Shown here: positions 1 to 5,302 of the stretch, in pieces
Layout of the letters: each line of letters opens with the position of its first letter
Numbering within the stretch: position 1 is the first letter of the stretch
Source of the DNA: Rickettsiaceae bacterium
GTDB taxonomy: Bacteria; Pseudomonadota; Alphaproteobacteria; Rickettsiales; Rickettsiaceae
Direction: 5' to 3'
Assembly: GCA_028372485.1 (NCBI GenBank)
Contig: JAOMYS010000074.1
Coordinates: 1 to 5,302 of the forward strand
Length of the DNA stretch: 5,302 nucleotides
The notes under the pieces: model-generated
Seen by the model: only the letters and a program-made list of their open reading frames with translations
Database searches by the model: none
Told to the model about the DNA's origin: nothing
Made by a program: the position numbers and the translations under genes

Positions 1-65
1 TATTCAAAATACATTATCCTCTTGCTGCGCTAAAGAAATCACTAAAACAAATAGTTTTTACGCTC
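1..65. other. Leader region upstream of pheS, no gene recognised
   Basis: These bases precede the pheS start. I find no rplT end, although rplT precedes pheS in many bacteria. I also see no convincing -35/-10 pair and no Phe-rich leader peptide of the kind that attenuates pheST in enterobacteria. The pheS reading frame is open back to the window edge but has no ATG, GTG or TTG before base 66. The promoter or a preceding co-transcribed gene must lie beyond the edge. Confidence 0.4.
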
Positions 66-1112
66 ATGTTAAAGGAAATACTAGATTCTGCTAGAGAAAA
101 AATTAGCCTAACAACAACCATTAAAGAATTACAAGATGCTCGTGTTGAATTTTTAGGCAAGAATGGTCTTATCACACAAGAGATGAAGAAGCTTGGATCA
201 GTTTCCGCTGAGGAAAAAAAGAAGTTAGGACAAGAAATCAATAAGGTAAAACAAGAGTTACTGTCTCTAATTGAAGAGCAAACTCTAGCTATAGAAAAAG
301 CAGAGCTAGATAAAAGGCTCAAGTCAGAAAAGCTAGATTTAACAATTCCATCAAGACCAGAAGTAACAGGTAGTATCCATCCCATCACACAATGTATGGA
401 GGAGTTAATTCAGGTATTTTCTAAATATGGTTTTGATATTAAAGATGGGTCAAGCATAGAGGATGATTGGCATAATTTCACCGCATTAAACATTGCAGAG
501 AATCATCCAGCAAGACAGATGCATGATACGTTTTATCTAAAACAAAAAGATGGTGAGAACAAATCAAAACTACTTAGAACACATACTTCTCCTATCCAGA
601 TTAGAACCATGGAGAATGAAAAACCACCATATAGGTTTATTGCTCCAGGTAGGACTTATCGCTCTGATTCTGATATGACTCACACACCTATGTTTCACCA
701 GATAGAGGGTCTTGTAATTGATAAAGATATTCATATGGGGCATTTAAAATATGTCATTATTGATTTCATCCGCACGTTCTTTGAACAGCCGAATATAGAG
801 ATACAATTCAGACCAAGCTTCTTCCCTTTTACTGAACCATCAGCTGAGGTAGATATCAAAATGAATAAAGGAGATAAATGGCTTGAGGTTTTAGGGTGTG
901 GAATGGTTCATCCTAACGTTCTGAAAAATGTAGGCATTGATTCTGAAGAATACCAAGGATTTGCCTTTGGTCTTGGGGTAGAACGTTTTGCTATGCTTAA
1001 ATATGGCATTGAAGATTTGAGACAATTTTTTGATGGAGATATGAGATGGCTTTCACATTATAATTTTTCATCTCTTGATACACCTTCACTTGCAGGAGGG
1101 CTAACACGATGA
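66..1112 (+). CDS. pheS: Phenylalanyl-tRNA synthetase alpha subunit
   Basis: This is the catalytic alpha subunit of the cytoplasmic alpha2-beta2 enzyme (EC 6.1.1.20), which activates phenylalanine with ATP and charges tRNA-Phe. The 348 residues match the usual bacterial length. Residues 1-90 are the helical, charged N-terminal arm that contacts tRNA. The class II core follows, with HPARQMHDTFY (about 147-157), LLRTHTSPIQIRTM (169-182), motif 2 FIAPGRTYRSD (191-201) with MFHQIEG after it, the Phe pocket segment FFPFTEPSAEVDI (252-264), GCGMVHPNVL (277-286) and motif 3 FGLGVERFAML (301-311). Ala300 in GFAFG sits where E. coli has the specificity residue Ala294. ATG at 66 is the first possible start in this frame within the window and gives a family-like N-terminus. 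The Shine-Dalgarno sequence before it is weak or absent. The gene overlaps pheT by 4 nt. Identity is essentially certain. Confidence 0.98.
   Translation: MLKEILDSAREKISLTTTIKELQDARVEFLGKNGLITQEMKKLGSVSAEEKKKLGQEINKVKQELLSLIEEQTLAIEKAELDKRLKSEKLDLTIPSRPEVTGSIHPITQCMEELIQVFSKYGFDIKDGSSIEDDWHNFTALNIAENHPARQMHDTFYLKQKDGENKSKLLRTHTSPIQIRTMENEKPPYRFIAPGRTYRSDSDMTHTPMFHQIEGLVIDKDIHMGHLKYVIIDFIRTFFEQPNIEIQFRPSFFPFTEPSAEVDIKMNKGDKWLEVLGCGMVHPNVLKNVGIDSEEYQGFAFGLGVERFAMLKYGIEDLRQFFDGDMRWLSHYNFSSLDTPSLAGGLTR
1094..1099 (+). promoter_or_regulatory. Ribosome binding site of pheT inside the end of pheS
   Basis: The sequence AGGAGG, a full anti-16S match, lies 9 nt before the pheT ATG at 1109 and falls within the last codons of pheS. 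With the ATGA stop-start overlap it supports both the pheT start and coupled translation, which would keep the subunits near 1:1. Confidence 0.85.
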
Positions 1113-3493
1113 AATTCACATTGTCATGGTTAAAACGATTCTTGGATACTAATGCAAATTTAGCTAAAATAACACATAAACTCACAATGATTGGGCTTGA
1201 GGTAGAGGATGTGGAAGACCACAGCACTAGCCTTGCTGATTTTGAAGTAGCAGAGATTATCTCTGCAGAAAAGCATCCAGATGCGAATAAATTGCAAATA
1301 TGCAAAGTAAGGACGCTATCGGAAGAGCTACAGATCATATGTGGTGCACCAAATGCAAAAGCAGGAATCAAAGTAGTACTTGCAAAGGTTGGTACATTAA
1401 TACCTAACGGAAATTTTAAGATCAAGAAGGCAAATATCAGAGGCGTTGAGAGCTGCGGCATGATGTGTTCTGAAGATGAGCTAGGCATAGGAAAAGATTC
1501 ATCTGGTATTATTGAACTAACCTCTGATGCAGTTATAGGAAAATCAGCATTAGAATATCTTGGCCTTGATGACCCTGTAATTCATATTAACATAACTCCA
1601 AACAGAGCGGATGCGCTTGGTGTGTATGGTATAGCACGTGACCTTTCTGCCGCAGGACTCGGAACTCTTAAAACGCTTGAAATGCCTAGTATTAAAGGTG
1701 ACTTTACAACCAATTGTCAATTGCAGATAAAGGATACGAAAGCTTGCTCTTTCTTTTCTATTCGTGAGATTAAGAATCTGAATAAATGCGAGTCGCCTAA
1801 ATGGCTGCAGCATTACTTGCAAAATATTGGTGTTGGTTCAATCTCACCATTAGTGGATGTAACAAATTATATCTCCTATAGCTTCGGGCAACCGATGCAC
1901 GCATATGATGCAGATAAAATTGGAGACTCCCTTGTAATTGAGACTTTGGAATCAGATGCTTCATTCCATGCTCTAAATGATAAAGATTATACTCTAAAAC
2001 AAGGAGATCTTGTAATCGGGAATAAAAAAGAAATACATTGCTTGGCGGGCATCATAGGCGGGAAGAATAGCGCATGTAACAGTAATACCAAAAGAATTAT
2101 TTTAGAGGCTGCACATTTTAATGCGGATCATATTGCAAAAACTGGAAGAAATATTCAGATTGAGACTGACTCGAGATATAGATTTGAACGCAATGTAGAT
2201 AAAGAATTTACGTTAAAAGCACTAGATATTGCAACGCAGCTAATAATAGCTATCTGCGGAGGGGAAGTTTCAAATACTACATCATACGGAGATTCCACTC
2301 TACCAGAAAGAACTATAGATTTCCCCGTAGATTTTCTAAAATCTAGAACAAATATGAAATTACCAGCTCAAGATATTTCAGAACTTCTATCTAAACTAGG
2401 TTTTATATGTAATGTTCAGGAAGAATCTATAAATATTACAATTCCAAGTTGGCGTTATGATGTTTCTATCAAAGAAGATATTGTTGAAGAGATAGTACGG
2501 ATTTATGGATATGATAAGCTACCAGAGACTCCTCTTCCACATATCAATCAGTCTAGGATCATTCCAAAAGACCAAAAACTAGTGTCTGATATAAAACGCA
2601 TACTGGCAAGTGCTGGTCTTACAGAAACTGTTAGCTGGTCATTTACAGACAGCAAGAAGGCAAAATATTTTACAAATGAATTAAAGGATGAACTCACATT
2701 ACTTAATCCAATTAGTTCAGACCTTAACTATATGCGTCCGTCTATCTTGCCGAATCTTATTTCATTTGCGAGTAATAATATTAATAGATCACTTCACGAC
2801 TTATCTATGTTTGAAGTAGGACCTATTTTTGAAAATGATGATGAGAAAGTAATTGTTAGTGCAAGTGGTATTCGTACTGGCTTTAATATTTCACAAAATA
2901 GTTATGAGAACAGACGAAAATTTGATGTGTTTGATGCAAAATCAGATGTTGTAGAAATACTAAATCATGCTGGGCTAAGTATTGATAAATATAAGATTGC
3001 AAATGATGCACCAAGCTATTATCACCCAACTAGGTCAGCTAGCATATATCTTGGCAAGAACTTGCTTGGGCATTTCGGGCAAATTCATCCTTCTATATTG
3101 AAAGAGTTTGATATTAGCACTGACATAGTTGCTTTTGAAATCTTGATATCAAATCTGCCAGTAGGAAAAAATAAATACGGAAAGAAGCCATCATTTATTA
3201 CTTCTAACTATCAGATGATTACTCGTGATTACGCATTTATCGTTGAGGATAACCAGCCAGTAGGCGAGCTCTTGGCATGTATCAGAAATATTGACAAAAA
3301 ATTGATAAGATCAGTGAAGTTATTTGATATCTATTCTGGAGATAAGATAGAACACGGCAAGAAATCAATTGCACTATCTGTGAATATTCAAGACGATAAT
3401 AAAACTCTGTCTGAAGATGATATCTCCTCTTTACATGCTAGCATTATAAAGGGTGTAACAGAGAAATTTGGTGCAACTCTAAGAGATCAGTAG
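1109..3493 (+). CDS. pheT: Phenylalanyl-tRNA synthetase beta subunit
   Basis: This is the beta subunit of the alpha2-beta2 enzyme. It binds tRNA-Phe and edits mischarged Tyr-tRNA-Phe. At 794 residues it has the full bacterial length. Domains in order: N-terminal B1 (1-40); EMAP/OB-fold tRNA-binding domain (about 42-150; HPDANKLQICKV, ICGAPN, IRGVESCGMMCSEDELG); B3/B4 editing domain (about 210-385; SPLVDVTNY, QPMHAYDADKI, AGIIGG, ILEAAHF, TDSRYRFER); B5 (about 400-475; DIVEEIVRIYGYDKLP); catalytic-like core (about 485-690; NPISSDLNYMRPSILPNL, FEVGPIF, HPTRSASIYLG, GHFGQIHP); and C-terminal FDX-ACB anticodon-binding domain (about 698-794; RDYAFIV, VKLFDIYSG, KKSIALS, TLSEDDI). One departure is RFERNVD at 358-364, where the usual form is RFERGVD. 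The start is fixed by the AGGAGG site and the ATGA overlap with pheS. There is no sign of damage. Confidence 0.98.
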   Translation: MKFTLSWLKRFLDTNANLAKITHKLTMIGLEVEDVEDHSTSLADFEVAEIISAEKHPDANKLQICKVRTLSEELQIICGAPNAKAGIKVVLAKVGTLIPNGNFKIKKANIRGVESCGMMCSEDELGIGKDSSGIIELTSDAVIGKSALEYLGLDDPVIHINITPNRADALGVYGIARDLSAAGLGTLKTLEMPSIKGDFTTNCQLQIKDTKACSFFSIREIKNLNKCESPKWLQHYLQNIGVGSISPLVDVTNYISYSFGQPMHAYDADKIGDSLVIETLESDASFHALNDKDYTLKQGDLVIGNKKEIHCLAGIIGGKNSACNSNTKRIILEAAHFNADHIAKTGRNIQIETDSRYRFERNVDKEFTLKALDIATQLIIAICGGEVSNTTSYGDSTLPERTIDFPVDFLKSRTNMKLPAQDISELLSKLGFICNVQEESINITIPSWRYDVSIKEDIVEEIVRIYGYDKLPETPLPHINQSRIIPKDQKLVSDIKRILASAGLTETVSWSFTDSKKAKYFTNELKDELTLLNPISSDLNYMRPSILPNLISFASNNINRSLHDLSMFEVGPIFENDDEKVIVSASGIRTGFNISQNSYENRRKFDVFDAKSDVVEILNHAGLSIDKYKIANDAPSYYHPTRSASIYLGKNLLGHFGQIHPSILKEFDISTDIVAFEILISNLPVGKNKYGKKPSFITSNYQMITRDYAFIVEDNQPVGELLACIRNIDKKLIRSVKLFDIYSGDKIEHGKKSIALSVNIQDDNKTLSEDDISSLHASIIKGVTEKFGATLRDQ

Positions 3494-3511
3494 AGTTGAT
3501 TTACTCGAATC

Positions 3512-3530
3512 TTTATAATCCTATAAATTT
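3512..3530 (+). terminator. Weak AT-only hairpin after pheT, possible terminator
   Basis: TTTATA (3512-3517) and TATAAA (3522-3527) form a perfect 6-bp inverted repeat around the loop ATCC, followed by TTT, 18 nt after the pheT stop. The stem has no G-C pair and the T-run is only three bases, so termination strength is doubtful. Position is the main argument for it. Confidence 0.25.
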
Positions 3531-3543
3531 CTATGCTTTAGGG

Positions 3544-3580
3544 ATCTCATATAACTCGCTAGAGAGCTTGTTTACGAGAT
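3544..3580. repeat. Imperfect palindrome, possible intergenic palindromic repeat
   Basis: The outer arms ATCTC (3544-3548) and GAGAT (3576-3580) pair. Inside them AAC/GTT (3553-3555 with 3570-3572) and GCT/AGC (3558-3560 with 3565-3567) close on an AGAG loop, with mismatches between. The result is a long, interrupted cruciform or hairpin in the convergent spacer between pheT and the leftward operon. The ending GAGATGACATTGAGG resembles intergenic palindromes I associate with Rickettsiales genomes; that likeness is from memory. There is only one copy in this window, so repeat status is unproven. It could instead act as a transcription barrier. Confidence 0.35.
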
Positions 3581-3584
3581 GACA

Positions 3585-3606
3585 TTGAGGAATAATAATG
3601 CCTCAA
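3585..3606. terminator. 6-bp hairpin in convergent spacer, possible bidirectional terminator
   Basis: TTGAGG (3585-3590) and CCTCAA (3601-3606) pair perfectly around a 10-nt AT-rich loop. Being symmetrical, it would form in transcripts from either side and lies between the two convergent operons. On the + strand it is followed by ATTTAT rather than a clean T-run, and on the - strand by TGTCATC, so a classic intrinsic terminator is not shown. Confidence 0.3.
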
Positions 3607-3642
3607 ATTTATACCGATGACAAAGTGGACTATAGTAACTTT

Positions 3643-4149
3643 TTAATTTTTCCTTCTAGCCTTTTTATTACCCTCGTGGTAATAATTTCTGTTCCTAGCA
3701 ATGCGAGTGTAAGAAGCATTATTAGATGATGACTTCATACATATTTTCGAACATAAGCAAGAAATTAAAGCTATACAAGAAAATGCTAAAGCAGAAAATA
3801 TTGATGCTAGCATATAACCACTTGTGCTTGCTAGATATATGGTAGTTAAGCATATTATTACAAATAGAAGCACGGTAAAAATACGCCCACTTTTCATTGC
3901 CTTAGAGTAGCTTTCTATGGACGCAAGATCCATTTTGTGTCTATGCTCCTGCTCTTTTTTTGACATATCAAATAGTTTGTCAAAAGTGCCCGGATACAGT
4001 TCCTCATACTTCTCGATCATATCCACAGGCGGAAGTGCATGATTATACTTTCTGCCCATAAGATCAATATCACTACGCCTCGTATTATGCGGTTTGCTAT
4101 AGCCTTTATTTAAACGATTTTTGTCAAAAAATTTTTTAGTTTCTTTCAT
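3643..4149 (-). CDS. DUF2335 family membrane protein, two transmembrane segments
   Basis: This 168-residue protein carries the core I recognise as DUF2335 (predicted membrane protein, unknown function). The segment LPPVDMIEKYEELYPGTFDK (39-58) is followed by MSKKEQEHRHKMD (62-74), the family's typical 'P-x-x-I/L-x-x-Y-E-x-x-x-P-G' then 'E-Q-x-H-R' layout. Two hydrophobic segments follow at about 90-108 and 113-133, separated by a short STSG turn. The N-terminus and the tail after 134 are strongly basic (the tail ends in KKARRKN), so both ends are predicted to be cytoplasmic in the inner membrane. The second segment holds four cysteines (125, 131, 133, 137). It is the last gene of the leftward operon, and its start overlaps the end of the 58-residue gene by 14 nt. 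The Shine-Dalgarno sequence is weak. The family has no established role. Small size and tail-gene neighbours would fit a holin-like or membrane-anchoring role, but that is speculation. Confidence 0.8.
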   Translation of the reverse strand: MKETKKFFDKNRLNKGYSKPHNTRRSDIDLMGRKYNHALPPVDMIEKYEELYPGTFDKLFDMSKKEQEHRHKMDLASIESYSKAMKSGRIFTVLLFVIICLTTIYLASTSGYMLASIFSALAFSCIALISCLCSKICMKSSSNNASYTRIARNRNYYHEGNKKARRKN

Positions 4150-4312
4150 ATGTTTTTCTCAATTTTTCATATGCCAAAAGCATATCCTGCTCCTCTTTGC
4201 AAAAATATTCTGAAATATCACGATTACTCGTTTCTTTCTGCGATATTGCCCCTAATTGGAATACGCTGAGAAATCCTGAGTAGAAGTATTTTAATTTTTG
4301 CCTGTCAAACAT
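4136..4312 (-). CDS. Small hypothetical protein, 58 residues
   Basis: This short reading frame starts MFDRQKLKYF and ends KLRKTYERN. I do not recognise a family. The first part is aromatic and mildly hydrophobic (YFYSGFLSVFQLGAI, about 9-23) but is too short and too polar at its edges for a confident membrane segment. The second half is charged and probably helical (EEQDMLLAYEKLRKTYER). The case for a real gene is its position. Its ATG lies 1 nt after the TAA of the DUF2163 gene, and its stop falls 14 nt inside the DUF2335 gene, so it fills the only gap in a tightly packed operon. No strong ribosome binding site is visible, so it would depend on coupling. In RcGTA-type clusters an NlpC/P60 peptidase gene occupies this place; this protein is far too short and lacks its Cys/His signatures. 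It could be a small tail-assembly or lysis accessory, or a gene remnant. Confidence 0.6.
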   Translation of the reverse strand: MFDRQKLKYFYSGFLSVFQLGAISQKETSNRDISEYFCKEEQDMLLAYEKLRKTYERN

Positions 4313-4313
4313 T

Positions 4314-5081
4314 TTAGACTTTTATAATATCATATTCGGGGATATGTGGTTCGCCCCGGAAGTTTACTGCATTATTAAAATAATCGCAACATGTTCTAAA
4401 ATTTTTGTCACAAGAAGGTATTAATATAATTTCCTGATGTTGTGTGAAATTGAATTTTATTCTATTGATAATTTCGATATTATTTCCTCTATGCGATATA
4501 ATCTCAAACTTATATTCTTCCTCAGAATCTTGTTTCTTTGTTATAAGATTGCCATTTTGAAAATACCCATCATCATATCCTTCTATATCGCAGGTTAGTA
4601 TGTTACCTTTAAAGCCTAGTAATCTACAAGCCACTTCATAATCGCTAATATTGATTTTGCACTTAGTATCGCCAAAATTTGCTCTACATGTTTTACTAAA
4701 AACTTGCAACAAGGATTGGTTATATTTTATTGCCTCGGGTTCACATTTTATTTTAAATTCAAGGTCGTATACTTGATATTCCGTACAAATATACGTGACA
4801 AAGTGTCGATATAATGCTCTAATTGAATATATAATCTTTATAGAAGAACCTTTTATCTCATCCTCTTTAGTAATACCCAGTGAATCAAAAATACCATGCA
4901 AAAGAATATGATTTTCTGCAGAGTCATTGAACTTCCCAGATAATAAATTCAAGCCCGAATAAGGAAGATATTTCCGCCCTTCATATACGATATTGTCATT
5001 TGATGAAGTGAGGTAGAGCTGTTTTTTATTTTTAAGATCTATATGAAATAAATATATCAAATTTTCTTTTACTGTGCTCAT
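4314..5081 (-). CDS. DUF2163 / phage BR0599-type tail hub protein (GTA g13-like)
   Basis: The protein has 255 residues, somewhat shorter than the roughly 290 I expect for the family. The N-terminal half is the DUF2163 part, with Y-x-x-L-P-Y-S-G-L (38-44) after the first strands. The C-terminal half is the BR0599 part: SKTCRANFGDTKC (129-141), a GYFQNGNLI segment (172-180), then IPSCDKNFRTCCDYFNN (221-237) and NFRGEPHIP (240-248), which closely follow the family's GCDK-x-x-x-T-C-x-x-x-F-x-N-x-x-NFRG-x-P-x-xP ending. In gene transfer agents and siphovirus-like tails this protein is part of the distal tail hub. Four cysteines with spacings C-x8-C (132, 141) and C-x6-C (224, 231) suggest a bound metal cluster. 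The ATG overlaps the stop of the DUF2460 gene by 4 nt and has a GAGG site 7 nt before it. The frame is intact, which argues against a dead prophage remnant. Whether particles are made cannot be told from here. Confidence 0.88.
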   Translation of the reverse strand: MSTVKENLIYLFHIDLKNKKQLYLTSSNDNIVYEGRKYLPYSGLNLLSGKFNDSAENHILLHGIFDSLGITKEDEIKGSSIKIIYSIRALYRHFVTYICTEYQVYDLEFKIKCEPEAIKYNQSLLQVFSKTCRANFGDTKCKINISDYEVACRLLGFKGNILTCDIEGYDDGYFQNGNLITKKQDSEEEYKFEIISHRGNNIEIINRIKFNFTQHQEIILIPSCDKNFRTCCDYFNNAVNFRGEPHIPEYDIIKV

Positions 5082-5302
5082 TCATAAACCTCAATTAATT
5101 CTACATCATCTAGAGCTATGGTGTTATCCTGATTGAAATGATATTGAAAATCATCATTCACAAATCTTACTGCTACATCAAATTCAAAACTGGCAGATAG
5201 TGTTTCATCATTCGCTATAGGATTGACCAAGCGAATCATGCCTGTGTTTATATCTATAAATTCCGGTGCAATAAGTTCATCATTTGCTTTCCATAATTTT
5301 AC
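5078..5302 (-). CDS. DUF2460 / TIGR02217 GTA g12-like tail protein, C-terminal part only
   Basis: The last 74 codons and a TGA stop are present; the N-terminal part lies beyond the right edge. The visible segment contains I-D-I-N-TG-M-I-R (16-24 of the fragment), then SASFEFDVAVRFVNDDF (36-52) and finally IALDDVELIEVYE (62-74). This fits the family's C-terminal pattern: a 'D-x-xTG' strand, 'EFDVPVRF-x-x-D', and a last 'I-x-L-x-E-V' strand. The proline of DVPVRF is alanine here. The family (DUF2460, TIGR02217; Rhodobacter GTA gene 12) is a distal tail protein that joins the tail tube to the hub. The gene directly downstream is the g13-like DUF2163 gene, overlapping by 4 nt, which is the same order as in RcGTA and strengthens the assignment. 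The operon promoter is outside the window. Confidence 0.85.
   Translation of the reverse strand, partial: VKLWKANDELIAPEFIDINTGMIRLVNPIANDETLSASFEFDVAVRFVNDDFQYHFNQDNTIALDDVELIEVYE
5089..5092 (-). promoter_or_regulatory. Ribosome binding site of the DUF2163 gene
   Basis: On the minus strand GAGG lies 7 nt before the ATG at 5081, inside the last codons of the DUF2460 gene. With the ATGA overlap it supports this start and translational coupling of the two tail genes. Confidence 0.55.

Noticed and set aside
22..50. Possible -35 element (TTGCTG) upstream of pheS
   Set aside because: No TATAAT-like hexamer at a suitable distance (the position reads AAACAA), so a promoter cannot be supported.
14..388. 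Minus-strand open frame of 124 codons opposite pheS
   Set aside because: It lies antisense to the well-supported pheS, its serine-rich translation is typical of a shadow of a charged helical coding region, and it resembles no family I know.
997..1488. Minus-strand open frame of 163 codons across the pheS-pheT junction
   Set aside because: Entirely antisense to two certain genes, with low-complexity translation and no ribosome binding site or domain.
1550..1822. Minus-strand open frame of 90 codons inside pheT
   Set aside because: Antisense to conserved PheT coding sequence, with no family motifs; treated as a shadow.
4136..4312. 58-residue protein as a GTA tail assembly chaperone (TIGR02216-like) or NlpC/P60 peptidase
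   Set aside because: I see no proline-tryptophan-threonine signature of the former and no Cys/His catalytic motifs of the latter; only the size or position would fit.
5078..5302. Right-edge segment as a broken pseudogene
   Set aside because: The frame is open to the edge, with family-like C-terminal motifs and a coupled stop; it is cut by the window, not by mutation, as far as can be seen.

Overview
The window looks like chromosomal DNA from an AT-rich alphaproteobacterium, most likely a member of the Rickettsiales or a similar obligate intracellular lineage. Three things suggest this. The base composition is low in G+C throughout. PheS ends in the alphaproteobacterial style (a DMRWLSHYNF block followed by a short SLAGGL tail). 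The right-hand genes are homologues of alphaproteobacterial gene transfer agent (GTA) tail proteins, which occur as scattered blocks in Rickettsiales. The taxon is an inference; nothing in the window fixes the genus.

Left part (bases 66-3493, + strand): a complete pheS-pheT operon encoding the two subunits of phenylalanyl-tRNA synthetase. The genes overlap by 4 nt (ATGA), and a full AGGAGG ribosome binding site for pheT lies inside the end of pheS. Both subunits have normal length and keep their signature motifs. Bases 1-65 hold no recognisable gene end or promoter.

Middle (3494-3642): a 149-nt spacer between convergent genes. It holds three inverted repeats: an AT-only hairpin just after pheT, a longer imperfect palindrome that may be a decayed intergenic repeat, and a 6-bp hairpin. 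No single one is a textbook terminator.

Right part (3643-5302, - strand): four tightly packed genes read leftwards. In transcription order they are the C-terminal end of a DUF2460 (TIGR02217, GTA gene 12-like) protein that enters from beyond the window, a DUF2163/BR0599 (GTA gene 13-like) tail hub protein, a 58-residue protein I do not recognise, and a DUF2335 membrane protein with two transmembrane segments. Junctions are a 4-nt overlap, a 1-nt gap and a 14-nt overlap, so this is almost certainly one transcript. The first two genes follow the order of the Rhodobacter GTA tail cluster. After that the order departs: the NlpC/P60 peptidase gene (g14) expected next is absent, and the small protein and DUF2335 protein occupy its place.

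The clearest non-routine signals are the cysteine pattern of the hub protein, which matches the spacing of the iron-sulfur ligands of phage lambda tail tip protein L, and the replacement of the expected GTA downstream genes by a membrane-protein pair. I see no CRISPR array, tRNA, rRNA, insertion sequence or integrase. I cannot claim a wholly new system; the GTA-like block with its two extra genes is the best candidate.
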